Positions 15,859 through 23,919 of a stretch of DNA of 32,381 bases are shown here, piece after piece; the first letter of the stretch is position 1, and every line of letters begins with the position of its first letter. The DNA comes from Hyphomicrobiales bacterium (GTDB taxonomy: Bacteria > Pseudomonadota > Alphaproteobacteria > Rhizobiales > Beijerinckiaceae). The position numbers and the translations under genes are program-made. The stretch spans positions 1 through 32,381 of the forward strand of contig JAIXSR010000118.1 in assembly GCA_027484605.1 (NCBI GenBank), read 5' to 3'. Below the pieces are notes generated by a model. The model was not told where the DNA came from. It saw nothing but the letters and a program-made list of their open reading frames with translations, and made no database searches.

Positions 15859-15880
15859 CGTTTCACATCAAAATGAAACG
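15859..15880. promoter_or_regulatory. Inverted repeat, candidate MarR operator (FAH side)
   Basis: CGTTTCA (15859-15865) and TGAAACG (15874-15880) are perfect inverted arms with an 8-nt spacer, 41 nt upstream of the FAH-family start. The arm sequence GTTTCA is shared with sites in front of the TRAP and marR genes. Confidence 0.5.
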
Positions 15881-15950
15881 GAGTTCGGGATGACGACCCG
15901 GCATCTCTGTGCAATTCTCGCAAGTGTCAGGCGTGAAGGGCAAGCAAAAA

Positions 15951-15964
15951 GTTTCACGCGGAAC
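15951..15964. promoter_or_regulatory. Imperfect inverted repeat, candidate MarR operator (TRAP side)
   Basis: GTTTC-ACGC-GGAAC lies 28 nt before the TRAP receptor start. It is one mismatch from the perfect GTTTC-ACCC-GAAAC repeat found in front of the marR gene. Confidence 0.45.
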
Positions 15965-15992
15965 TAATTCCGTCATGAAAGGGGTGAGGACG

Positions 15993-17090
15993 ATGCGTCG
16001 GCGCGATATGTTGCTTTCGGGGATGGGCGCAGGAACCGCCCTTGCGGCCAGCACCCTGGCCAAACCGGCAATCGCGCAGAGCATGCCGGAAATCAAATGG
16101 CGCATGACCTCGAGCTTCCCGAAATCGCTCGACACGATTTTCGGCACGGCCCAGCAGCTGGCCAGGCTGGTGGCCGAGGCCACCGACAACCGGTTCCAGA
16201 TCCAGACCTTCGCCGCCGGCGAGATCGTGCCGGGCCTGCAGGCGCTCGACGCCGTGTCCTCCGGCGCGCTCGAATGCTGCCACACCCCGACCTATTTCTA
16301 CGGCGGCAAGGACCCGGTGCTCGGCTTCGGGACCGGCATGCCGTTCGGGCCGAATGCGCGCCTGCAGCATGCCTGGTGGCACAATGGCGGCGGCGCCGAG
16401 ATCGTCAATGAATCGCTGGCCAAGTTCAACGCGATCTCCTTCGCGGCAGGCAATTCCGGCACGCAGATGGGCGGATGGTTCCGGAAGGAGATCAACACGC
16501 TGGACGATCTCAAGGGGCTGAAATTCCGCATCGGTGGCACCGGCGGGCAGATCCTCGCCCGCATGGGCGTGGTGCCGCAGCAGATCGCGCCGGCCGACAT
16601 CTATCCCGCGCTGGAGAAGGGCACGATCGACGCGATCGAATTCGTGGGCCCCTATGACGACGAGAAGCTCGGTTTCTCGAAGGTCGCGAAATACTATTAC
16701 TATCCCGGCTTCTGGGAAGGCGGGGCCATGCTGCATCTCGTGGTCAATATCGAGCAGTGGAACCGGCTGCCGAAGCATTACCAGGCCATCATCCGGCAGG
16801 CTTCGGAGGCAGCCAATAACTGGATGCTGTCGAAATACGACACCGTGAATGCGCCCGCCCTCAAGCGGCTGGTGAGCCGGGGCACCGAATTGCGGCCCTT
16901 CAGCACCGCCATCATGGATTCGGCCTACGAGACCGCGAAGACCTATTACAGCGAGATCGCCGCGCAGAACCCGCTCTTCAAGAAGGCGCTGGATTCGGTG
17001 AATGCCCATCTCGGCGAACAATATCTCTGGTGGCAGGTCGGGGAGTATTCCTACGATTCGATGATGATCCGGACGCGGCTCAGGGGCTGA
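15993..17090 (+). CDS. TakP-like TRAP transporter solute-binding protein (DctP family)
   Basis: Periplasmic receptor of a tripartite (TRAP) carboxylate transporter, 365 residues. The start has a twin-arginine-like signal (MRRRDMLLSGMGAG, cleavage near AIAQ). Blocks SSFPKSLDTIFG, FAAGEIVPGLQALDAV, ECCHTPTYFYGGKDP, QMGGWFRKEINTLDDLKGLK and PYDDEKLGF closely follow what I recall of TakP, the alpha-keto-acid receptor of Rhodobacter, including the WFR arginine region that binds the carboxylate. ATG 15993 is preferred (GGGGTGAGG upstream); ATG 15975 is an alternative. No DctQ or DctM membrane subunit is in the window, so it is an orphan receptor here. It is divergent from the FAH gene and may supply a keto or aromatic acid for that pathway. 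Confidence 0.9.
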   Translation: MRRRDMLLSGMGAGTALAASTLAKPAIAQSMPEIKWRMTSSFPKSLDTIFGTAQQLARLVAEATDNRFQIQTFAAGEIVPGLQALDAVSSGALECCHTPTYFYGGKDPVLGFGTGMPFGPNARLQHAWWHNGGGAEIVNESLAKFNAISFAAGNSGTQMGGWFRKEINTLDDLKGLKFRIGGTGGQILARMGVVPQQIAPADIYPALEKGTIDAIEFVGPYDDEKLGFSKVAKYYYYPGFWEGGAMLHLVVNIEQWNRLPKHYQAIIRQASEAANNWMLSKYDTVNAPALKRLVSRGTELRPFSTAIMDSAYETAKTYYSEIAAQNPLFKKALDSVNAHLGEQYLWWQVGEYSYDSMMIRTRLRG

Positions 17091-17101
17091 TTTCCCGCAA
17101 C

Positions 17102-17123
17102 TCCGCCTTTGGTATTAGGCGGA
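17102..17123 (+). terminator. Possible terminator after the TRAP gene
   Basis: TCCGCCT (17102-17108) and AGGCGGA (17117-17123) form a perfect 7-bp stem with loop TTGGTATT, 11 nt after the TRAP stop. It is followed by ATGTTTAGG, a poor T-run. It could equally be an operator-like repeat upstream of marR. Confidence 0.35.
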
Positions 17124-17185
17124 ATGTTTAGGAATATACTGGACAGATCGGGGCCTGTGACCCGATCATCCGGGGCAACTTGATC

Positions 17186-17199
17186 GTTTCACCCGAAAC
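17186..17199. promoter_or_regulatory. Perfect inverted repeat before marR, candidate autoregulatory operator
   Basis: GTTTC-ACCC-GAAAC, 5-bp arms and 4-nt spacer, lies 55 nt before the chosen marR start. A -10-like TATACT (17135-17140) lies upstream, so a bound repressor could block transcription start or elongation. Related repeats are at 15859 and 15951. Confidence 0.5.
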
Positions 17200-17254
17200 A
17201 AACCAACGGATTTTGTATCAAATGGCCTCCGGCGAGAAATTGCCCTCCGGCGCA

Positions 17255-17722
17255 ATGGATAACCATGCCGAAGCCGAACCCCTTCGTCTCGAGGGGTTCC
17301 TGCCCTACCGCCTCAACATGCTGGCGACGGAAGTCAGCCAGAGCCTTGCGCGCGCCTATGGCCGGAAATTCGGCATTTCGATCCCCGAATGGCGCGTGCT
17401 GGCCACGTTGGGCCAGTTCGGCGTCATGACCGCGCGTGACATCGGCGGCCATTCGCGCATGCACAAGACCACGGTGAGCCGGGCCGTTGCCGCGCTCGAG
17501 AAGCGCCGGCTGATCGTGCGCCGGGCCAACCGGGCCGACATGCGCGAGGCTTTCCTCGGCCTGACCGATGCCGGCACGGCGATCTACCAGGAGATCGTGC
17601 CGATGGCGCGGGCCTTTTCCGATTCGCTGTGCGAGGGCCTTTCCGATGGCGAGCTCCGGCAGATGAATGCCCTGATCGACAAGCTCGCAGAACGGGTCGC
17701 CTCGTTCGGCAGCGGCGGATAA
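17255..17722 (+). CDS. MarR family transcriptional regulator
   Basis: 155-residue winged-helix regulator of the MarR family, which usually represses aromatic-catabolism genes and releases DNA on binding an aromatic or CoA ligand. Helices and wing: LPYRLNMLATEVSQSLARAY (16-35), ISIPEWRVLATLGQF (41-55), recognition helix SRMHKTTVSRAVAALEKR (67-84), and wing VRRANRADMREAFLGLTDAG (88-107). The start is uncertain: the frame is open from TTG 17180 and there is an ATG at 17222, but the conserved part begins just after the ATG at 17255, and the operator-like repeat at 17186-17199 argues against the most upstream start. Its neighbours are the likely targets. Confidence 0.85.
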   Translation: MDNHAEAEPLRLEGFLPYRLNMLATEVSQSLARAYGRKFGISIPEWRVLATLGQFGVMTARDIGGHSRMHKTTVSRAVAALEKRRLIVRRANRADMREAFLGLTDAGTAIYQEIVPMARAFSDSLCEGLSDGELRQMNALIDKLAERVASFGSGG

Positions 17723-17840
17723 GCCGGGGCAGGGCTGAAATCCTGCCTTGCTTGGACCATTTTTCGACGCCATGACAGCACTCGGGTGATTCCATGCGCG
17801 AATCTGCCGTTTGTTTACGTTCGTCGGGTACGTTTCTGGC

Positions 17841-19052
17841 ATGATTCCGCTTCGATTCCGGCTCCGGTTCCTTGCCGCGGCGCTTCTGGGCGCCGCTTTC
17901 GGCATTCCCGGCCCCAGCGCGCTGGCGCAATCCCCGGTCTGCAACCAGATCCGCGCCGAACTGGCGACGATGCCGAATACCGGGGGCCCCACGCGCGAAT
18001 CGTCGCAATTGCGGTCGGAACTCGGCCGGATCCGGCTGGCCATGCAGCAGAATGATTGCGGCCGCAGCTCCGGCTTTCTCGGCCTTGGCGGCCCGCCGCC
18101 TGTCTGCACGCCGCTGCGCAACCAGGCGGCAGCCTATGAATCGCGGATCCGCCAGATGGAAGGGGGCTCCCCCCGCCGCACGCAGCTCGTCGCCGCGCTG
18201 AGCAGCTATGGCTGCCTCGGGGGGCAGCAGCAGGCCCAGCCACCCCAGCAACAACGCGGCGTGATCTATGCCGCGCCGAATTCGCCGAGCCTGTTCGAGC
18301 GCCTCTTCGGCGATGATGGCCCGCGCGACGGCACCCGCTATACCCCTGATGCCCCGATCGATCCCGATGCCGAGTTCAAGGAACGGCTCGGCGGCCGGCT
18401 CGCGGTTTGCGTGCGCACCTGCGACGGCTTCTTCTTCCCGGTGAATTTCGAGGGGATCGGCGCGCGCGACGAATATGCCACCGTCTGCCAGTCGCTCTGC
18501 CCGGCGGCCGAGACGCGCGTCTATTTCATGCAGGCCGGTGCCGATATCGAGCGCGCCGCCTCGCGGGACGGCACGCCCTACATGTCATTGCCGACGGCCA
18601 AGAAATTCCAGCAATCGCGCGATCCCGCCTGCTTCTGCAAGCCGCCGCAGCAGACCTGGGCCAATGCCATGAAGGGTGTCGAGGACATTGTCGAGACCCG
18701 CAAGGGCGATATCGTTGTCTCGCAGGAACAGGCGCTGGCCATGTCCCGCCCGAAGGCGACGCCCAACCCGGCCGACAGGCGCAATGCAAAGAACCAGCCG
18801 GCACCGAAGCCGGCCAGTTCCGCCGAATCCGAGGCCCCGGCCAGCCTGCCGGAAAGCGCGCTGCCCACCGGCGGCAATGCCTCGGCGGGGATCGGCCCGC
18901 GCGTCCAGCGCGACCGCATCATCTCCTCGGCCGGCGGCACGAAGCAGCAGGTTGTCGGCGCCGATGGCAGCGTCCGCGTCGTCAGGAACGTGGCGCCGGA
19001 ATTAACCGGGAAAGAACGGCCGATCGACCTAAGAGGGGAAGCACGGCCTTGA
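17841..19052 (+). CDS. DUF2865 family secreted protein
   Basis: 403-residue exported protein of the DUF2865 family, seen mainly in Rhizobiales and without known function. A signal peptide (MIPLRFRLRFLAAALLGAAF) ends near ALAQ. The N-terminal part has paired cysteines (C14-type repeats VCNQIRAEL and VCTPLRNQA, each followed by a helix), then a Gln/Pro-rich linker. The DUF2865 core has the blocks VCVRTCDGFFFPVNF, CQSLCPAAETRVYF and SRDPACFCKPP, and a low-complexity Pro/Ala/Ser tail follows. ATG 17841 is chosen since an upstream TTG at 17811 adds only 10 residues. The 3' end overlaps the convergent gltX by 71 nt. Confidence 0.85.
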   Translation: MIPLRFRLRFLAAALLGAAFGIPGPSALAQSPVCNQIRAELATMPNTGGPTRESSQLRSELGRIRLAMQQNDCGRSSGFLGLGGPPPVCTPLRNQAAAYESRIRQMEGGSPRRTQLVAALSSYGCLGGQQQAQPPQQQRGVIYAAPNSPSLFERLFGDDGPRDGTRYTPDAPIDPDAEFKERLGGRLAVCVRTCDGFFFPVNFEGIGARDEYATVCQSLCPAAETRVYFMQAGADIERAASRDGTPYMSLPTAKKFQQSRDPACFCKPPQQTWANAMKGVEDIVETRKGDIVVSQEQALAMSRPKATPNPADRRNAKNQPAPKPASSAESEAPASLPESALPTGGNASAGIGPRVQRDRIISSAGGTKQQVVGADGSVRVVRNVAPELTGKERPIDLRGEARP

Positions 19053-20328
19053 GTTCGGGCCCGTGATCGCGGCCGGTCAAGGCCTGCCGCAGCGGCATGA
19101 ACAGCGCCTTGCCCTTCCGCCCCGTCTTCGCCTGAAGCGCGCCGATCCAGCGTGACCAGGTCTCGCCGTCGAAGGGCTCGTCCGGCAGGCAGGCCGCTGC
19201 CTCGGCGAGAAAGGCCGGATCCTCGGCCGTGAAATGCTGCGGCGTCATCAGCAGCGACCACCATCCCGCGGCATCCTCGATCCGGTCGATATTGCCATGG
19301 ATCGCCTGCCAGAACGCTTCCGCCTGCGGGCCGGCAATCCCCTGTGCCGAAAGGGCCGGGGCCACCGCGCCGAAGGGCCGGGCATGGAGGAGCCGCTTCG
19401 AGAGATCGCGGATTTCCGCCGGATCGAATTTCGTCAGCGCGCGGGAGAATCTGGCGAGGTCGAGCCGCTCCGCGAGGGCGGCAAGATCGGGCAGCGGCTG
19501 GACCGGCTCGGCCGTGCCGGTGAGCGTGGCGACGAGGGCGACCGCCAGCGGATCGACACCCTCCGCTCGGAAACTCCGGATCGACAGCGCGCCGGTGCGT
19601 TTCGACATTTCCTCGCCCGTGGCCGAGGTGATCAGGTTGTGATGCGAGAAGCGGGGCGGCGCGGCGCCGAAGGCCTCGAACAGCTCGATCTGCACGGCGG
19701 TGTTGGCGACATGGTCCTCTCCGCGCAGGATATCCGTCACCGCCATGTCAATATCGTCGATCACTGAGGCGAAGGTGTAGAGGAAGGTGCCATCGGCGCG
19801 CACGAGTACGGGGTCGGAGAGCGAACCGGTCTCGATATGGCATTCGCCGCGCACGCCATCCTGCCAGCACACGGTCTTGCCGGAGAGCTTGAAGCGCCAA
19901 TGCGGTGCGCGTCCCTCGGCTTCCAGCCGCGCGCGATCCCCGGCCGTCAGGGCCAGCGCCGCGCGATCATAAACCGGCGGCAGCCCGCGCGCCTGCTGGC
20001 GCTTCCGCTTGCGGTCAAGCTCCTCGGCGGTCTCGTAGGCGGGGTAGACCAGACCGCGCGCCTTGAAGGCCTCGAGCGCAGCGCCATAGCGGGCGATCCG
20101 GTCGGATTGCCGCTCGATCCGGTCCGGCACGATGCCGAGCCAGGCGAGATCCTCGAGGATCGCATCGGCATAATCCTGGCGCGAGCGTTCCACATCCGTG
20201 TCGTCGAAGCGCAGGATGAAGGTGCCGCCGGCCTTGCGGGCGAGCAGGGCATTCCACACGGCGGTGCGGGCATTGCCGATATGGATATAGCCGGTCGGCG
20301 AGGGAGCGAAACGGAAGATCGGGGCCAT
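18982..20328 (-). CDS. gltX: Glutamate--tRNA ligase
   Basis: Class I synthetase attaching glutamate to tRNA-Glu (and probably tRNA-Gln, as in most alphaproteobacteria using the amidotransferase route). The 448-residue enzyme has FAPSPTGYIHIGNART (7-22) with the HIGH-type motif at 16-19, the catalytic LRFDDTDVERS block, and a KMSKS-type loop EMSKRTG (240-246). Length and the LSIRSFRAEGVDP sequence fit the shorter second-type bacterial GluRS; alphaproteobacteria often carry two copies. Its last 23 codons overlap the convergent DUF2865 gene. It follows nadE by 101 bp on the same strand. Confidence 0.95.
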   Translation of the reverse strand: MAPIFRFAPSPTGYIHIGNARTAVWNALLARKAGGTFILRFDDTDVERSRQDYADAILEDLAWLGIVPDRIERQSDRIARYGAALEAFKARGLVYPAYETAEELDRKRKRQQARGLPPVYDRAALALTAGDRARLEAEGRAPHWRFKLSGKTVCWQDGVRGECHIETGSLSDPVLVRADGTFLYTFASVIDDIDMAVTDILRGEDHVANTAVQIELFEAFGAAPPRFSHHNLITSATGEEMSKRTGALSIRSFRAEGVDPLAVALVATLTGTAEPVQPLPDLAALAERLDLARFSRALTKFDPAEIRDLSKRLLHARPFGAVAPALSAQGIAGPQAEAFWQAIHGNIDRIEDAAGWWSLLMTPQHFTAEDPAFLAEAAACLPDEPFDGETWSRWIGALQAKTGRKGKALFMPLRQALTGRDHGPELKAVLPLLGRSAVLSRLIPAPRS

Positions 20329-20429
20329 GCCGGCGAGACTCGATTCTGGCGTGAAGGGGCCGGGCCGGCCCGGGCTGGAGGCCCTGTCCTTAGCGGATGC
20401 GCCGTCCCCGGCAAAGGGGCGGCACGGGC

Positions 20430-22172
20430 TCAGCCGTCGAAAGCCTCGCTGATCGAGCCGGCCGGGCCGGGCGCGAGGGCCGGATCGGGTGTATAGGGCC
20501 CGGGCAGCCGGTCGCGGAAGGCGTTGGTGATCGGGTAGCGGCGGTCGCGGCCGAAATTCCGGCGGGTGATCTTCACGCCAGGGGCGGACTGGCGGCGCTT
20601 GTATTCGGCGATCGAGAGCAGATGCTCGATCCGCTGCACGGTGGCGAGATCATGCCCGCGCGCGACGATCGCGCTGGCGGGCAATTCCTGCTCGACCAGG
20701 CATTCGAGAATGTCGTCGAGAATCTCGTAGGGCGGCAGCGAATCCTGGTCCTTCTGGTTCTCGCGCAGTTCCGCCGTCGGCGGCTTGGTGAGGATGTTCT
20801 CGGGAATGACGATGCCGTCCGGCCCCTTCGCGCCCGGCGGTTTCCAGCGGTTGCGCAGGGCCGAGAGGCGGAACACCTCCATCTTGTAGAGGTCCTTGAT
20901 CGGATTGTAGCCACCGTTCATGTCGCCATAGAGCGTGGCGTAGCCGACGGACATCTCGCTCTTGTTGCCCGTGGTGACGACCATCGAGCCGAACTTGTTC
21001 GAGATGGACATGAGCAGGGTCCCGCGGGCGCGGGACTGGAGGTTTTCCTCGGTCACATCGCGCGGACGGCCGGCGAAAAGCGGGGCCAGCACCGATTCCA
21101 GCCCCTCCACCGCCGGGGCGATAGGCAGTGTATCGTAGCGGATGCCGAGGGCCTGCGCGCAATCCCGGGCATCGCGGAGGCTTTCCTCCGAGGTGTAGCG
21201 ATAGGGCAGCATCACCGCATGGACGCGCTCCGGCCCGAGGGCGTCGGCGGCCATGGCCGCGCAGATCGCCGAATCGACCCCGCCCGACAGGCCGAGCACC
21301 ACGCCGGGGAAGCGGTTCTTCTCGACATAATCCTTCAGGCCCAGCACGCAGGCGGCATAATCCGCCTCCGGCCCTTCGGGCACGACATGCTTCTCGCCCT
21401 CGGCGATCCGCCAGGCGCCGCCCTTCCGCTCGAAGGCGATGATCGCGCAATGCTCGACAAAGGCCGGAAACTGGAAGGCCAGGGATCCATCCGCCGGCAG
21501 GCCGAAGGAGGCACCGTCGAAGACCAGCTCGTCCTGTCCGCCGACCTGGTTGAGATAGACCAGCGGCAGGCCGCTTTCCTTGACGCGCGCCACGGCGATG
21601 TTGGTCCGCACATCCGCCTTGTTCCGCTCATAGGGCGAGCCGTTCGGCACGAGCAGGATCTCGGCGCCGGTCTCGGCCAGGCATTCGACGACATCCGCGC
21701 CCCAGATATCCTCGCAGATCGGCAGGCCGAGCCGCACACCGCGCACGGCCAGCGGGCCCGGCATCGGGCCGGGCGCAAAAACGCGTTTCTCGTCGAAAAC
21801 GCCGTAATTCGGCAGGTCGACCTTGAACCTGACACCAAGGATCCGGCCCGCATCGAGTGCCGCTACGGCATTGTGCAGCCGGCCCCCCTCGCGCCAGGGC
21901 AGGCCGACCAGCATGGCGGGGCCGCCATCCGCCGTCTCCCGCGCGAGATGATCGAGTGCCTGCCGGCAGGCCTGTTCCAGCGCGGGCTTGGTAACCATGT
22001 CCTCCGGCGGATAGCCGGTCAGGAAGAGCTCGGAGAAGAGCACAAGATCGGCGCCCTGCTCCGCCGCCAGCCGGCGGGCCTTCCGGGCCCTGTCGAGATT
22101 GCCGGCGATATCCCCCATCACGGGATTCAGCTGGGCGAGGGCGATGAGGAGGCGATCCGGAGTTTTGCTCAT
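20430..22172 (-). CDS. nadE: Glutamine-dependent NAD(+) synthetase
   Basis: Final step of NAD synthesis: amidates deamido-NAD using glutamine and ATP. The 580-residue protein is the two-domain form. An N-terminal nitrilase-type glutaminase has the catalytic triad E48 (FSELFLTGY), K117 (RFKVDLPNYG) and C153 (GLPICEDIW). The C-terminal synthetase has the ATP P-loop LGLSGGVDSA (293-302), the TTGNKSEMSVGYAT block and KDQDSLPPYEILD. All catalytic residues are intact. It stands first in a run with gltX and is divergent from an outer-membrane protein gene. Confidence 0.96.
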   Translation of the reverse strand: MSKTPDRLLIALAQLNPVMGDIAGNLDRARKARRLAAEQGADLVLFSELFLTGYPPEDMVTKPALEQACRQALDHLARETADGGPAMLVGLPWREGGRLHNAVAALDAGRILGVRFKVDLPNYGVFDEKRVFAPGPMPGPLAVRGVRLGLPICEDIWGADVVECLAETGAEILLVPNGSPYERNKADVRTNIAVARVKESGLPLVYLNQVGGQDELVFDGASFGLPADGSLAFQFPAFVEHCAIIAFERKGGAWRIAEGEKHVVPEGPEADYAACVLGLKDYVEKNRFPGVVLGLSGGVDSAICAAMAADALGPERVHAVMLPYRYTSEESLRDARDCAQALGIRYDTLPIAPAVEGLESVLAPLFAGRPRDVTEENLQSRARGTLLMSISNKFGSMVVTTGNKSEMSVGYATLYGDMNGGYNPIKDLYKMEVFRLSALRNRWKPPGAKGPDGIVIPENILTKPPTAELRENQKDQDSLPPYEILDDILECLVEQELPASAIVARGHDLATVQRIEHLLSIAEYKRRQSAPGVKITRRNFGRDRRYPITNAFRDRLPGPYTPDPALAPGPAGSISEAFDG

Positions 22173-22347
22173 TTTGACTATATATCTCCTGTCCCGCCCG
22201 GCGGCAATGGGCTGCCATCGATCACCCTTGTGCCGTTTCAGATCAAACTTTCATCTCGGGCCTTAACCGGCGGGTAAGGTTAATTTTTTACAGTTCGATC
22301 ATTCGAGGATTCGAAATCCGGAACGGAATCCGGACGTGGAGTGGGTT

Positions 22348-23181
22348 ATGTCGGAATCGCGCATCCTGTCCAGCACGGGAATGGCCCTTGTGGCGGCCAT
22401 GATCACCCTTGCGACGCCAAGCCCTGCTTCCGCGCTCGACTGGCTGCGCGGAAGCTTCTCCGGCCAGCACCAGGCCGACTGGTCAGGTGTCTATGGCGGC
22501 GTGCATGCCGGGATCACCTCCGGGCAGACCGATGCCCGCCCGCTGGCCTCCCCCCTCGCCCAGAACGCCCTGCCGAACTCGTCGATCACCGACCTGCTGG
22601 AGCGGACGATCTTCTTCAAGGAGACGAACAAGCAGGGCATGAGCTACGGCGCCTTTGTCGGCATGAACTGGCAATGGGATGATGTCGTGCTGGGCTGGGA
22701 AGTCGATTATTCGCGCTCCAGCATCAAATCCAACTCGACGACCGGCCCGAACGGGCTGCTGCGCACCGAAGGCACCAATGAATGGGGGGTCACGAGCACA
22801 TCGACCTCCCGTGGCGAGATCAAGGACTGGGGCACGATCCGCGGCCGTATCGGCTATGCGATGGGCATATTCATGCCCTATCTCACCGCCGGCGTGGCGG
22901 TCGGCAACCTCAACAGCCGCGCCACCACGTCCGGCGACTGGGAGCGCTATGACATCAGCGCGCTGCCGGCGCGGCCGCTGATCGCCTCGAGCACCTTTGC
23001 CGGCGTGGTCGGCCGCAGCGGCGTCACCTATGGCGGCGCCCTGGGGGCTGGCGTCGACATGCAGATCCTGCCGGGCACGTTCCTGCGCGGTGAGTGGCAG
23101 TATGTCCAGTTCGCCTCGGGCGGCCAGCGGCCGAATGTCTCGATCAATACGGCCCGCGTGGCCGGCGGCGTGAAATTCTGA
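22348..23181 (+). CDS. Outer-membrane beta-barrel protein
   Basis: 277-residue protein with a signal peptide ending near SASA/LDW, then a Trp/Gly-rich opening (DWSGVYGGVHAGITSG), alternating amphipathic strands separated by loops (FVGMNWQWDDVVLGWEVDYS, RGRIGYAMGIFMPYLTAGVA, FLRGEWQYVQF), and a C-terminal phenylalanine (AGGVKF), the BAM recognition signature of barrel proteins. This is the Omp31/OmpW-like small porin class common in Rhizobiales. ATG 22348 is preferred over GTG 22336 because GGAG lies 7-8 nt ahead. A bidirectional terminator follows. Precise function is unknown. Confidence 0.88.
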   Translation: MSESRILSSTGMALVAAMITLATPSPASALDWLRGSFSGQHQADWSGVYGGVHAGITSGQTDARPLASPLAQNALPNSSITDLLERTIFFKETNKQGMSYGAFVGMNWQWDDVVLGWEVDYSRSSIKSNSTTGPNGLLRTEGTNEWGVTSTSTSRGEIKDWGTIRGRIGYAMGIFMPYLTAGVAVGNLNSRATTSGDWERYDISALPARPLIASSTFAGVVGRSGVTYGGALGAGVDMQILPGTFLRGEWQYVQFASGGQRPNVSINTARVAGGVKF

Positions 23182-23226
23182 TCGCGGGGCCAGCCCCTCG
23201 CCTTCCGGTGGTCTCGACACCAAAAG

Positions 23227-23257
23227 AAACCCGGCCTTGCGGCCGGGTTTCCTTTTT
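23227..23257. terminator. Bidirectional intrinsic terminator
   Basis: AAACCCGGCC (23227-23236) and GGCCGGGTTT (23241-23250) form a perfect 10-bp stem with a TTGC loop. On the plus strand CCTTTTT follows; on the minus strand the stem is followed by CTTTTGG. It sits between the convergent barrel-protein and His/Tyr/Gly-rich genes and can serve both. Confidence 0.88.
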
Positions 23258-23287
23258 CACGCGGGACCGGATGGGAAGAAGCGGCGG

Positions 23288-23761
23288 TCAGCGGCAGACC
23301 TGCACCCGCTGCACCTGCCAGCCATAGCCGTCCCAGTAGCTCTGGCGCTTGATCTTGCAGACCGGGCCCCGGTAACCGAAACCGGTTTCCGAGTAGCCGG
23401 GATGGCGATGATGCCGGCGATGGCCATAATAGCCCTGCCGGGGATAGCCATGCCCATAATAGCCTTGGCCGTGATAGCCCGGGCCACCCTGGTAATAGAC
23501 GGGGCTTGGCGCATGATAGACCGGTGCGGGCGGGGCATAATCATAGCCCGGATCGGCATAATAGCCCGGCGCGGCATGGGCATTGTTGGCGGCAATGGCA
23601 CCGACGGCGAGCGCGCCGAGGATCCCGGCGGCGATGATGGCGCCCTTGCGGCCGCCACGGGCTTCGGCTTCACCGGTCGTGGCAGCCATGCCGGCGCCAA
23701 GCGTGAGGGCGACCAACGCCGCCGCAGCGGCCTTCTTGCCGAGGGGGGAAAGGGTAGCCAT
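23288..23761 (-). CDS. Secreted Tyr/Gly/His-rich small protein (157 aa)
   Basis: Exported protein of unknown function. An N-terminal hydrophobic segment (about 11-28) acts as signal, followed by a basic turn and a glycine/alanine helix (ARGGRKGAIIAAGILGALA) resembling a glycine-zipper membrane segment. The middle (about 65-130) is a low-complexity Pro/Tyr/Gly/His tract with repeats such as PGYY, GYYGHGYP and RQGYYGHRRHHRHPGY, a possible metal-binding or surface-adhesive region. The tail has two cysteines in PVCKIKRQSYW and RVQVCR. ATG 23761 is chosen because of the AAGGAG site; the frame upstream has no translation signal. It resembles the neighbouring 100-residue protein. Confidence 0.8.
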   Translation of the reverse strand: MATLSPLGKKAAAAALVALTLGAGMAATTGEAEARGGRKGAIIAAGILGALAVGAIAANNAHAAPGYYADPGYDYAPPAPVYHAPSPVYYQGGPGYHGQGYYGHGYPRQGYYGHRRHHRHPGYSETGFGYRGPVCKIKRQSYWDGYGWQVQRVQVCR

Positions 23762-23919
23762 CGTCTCTGTCTCCTTTGGGAAGTCCGGGCCACGGCCCCT
23801 GCCGGGCTCCGACTTCGATGGGGAGACATTAACCCTGCCGCAATGGCGCGAAGCTGAACGCGCCATGTTGCCTGATGTTCATTCGTTGACCCGGCCAAAC
23901 ATCCGGGCGGCCCGGCGGC

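Noticed and set aside
19580-19620. EMSKR in place of KMSKS in gltX as a sign of a defective synthetase
   Set aside because: Variation at the first position of this loop is common in bacterial GluRS enzymes, and the remaining active-site blocks are intact.
20397-22277. A plus-strand open frame of 626 codons opposite nadE
   Set aside because: Antisense to a fully conserved nadE with all catalytic residues; the translated sequence shows no domain.
23330-23590. Short repeats in the Tyr/Gly/His tract as a CRISPR or DNA satellite
   Set aside because: The repeats are irregular, codon-phased and fall inside an open frame with export and translation signals, so they are protein low-complexity repeats.
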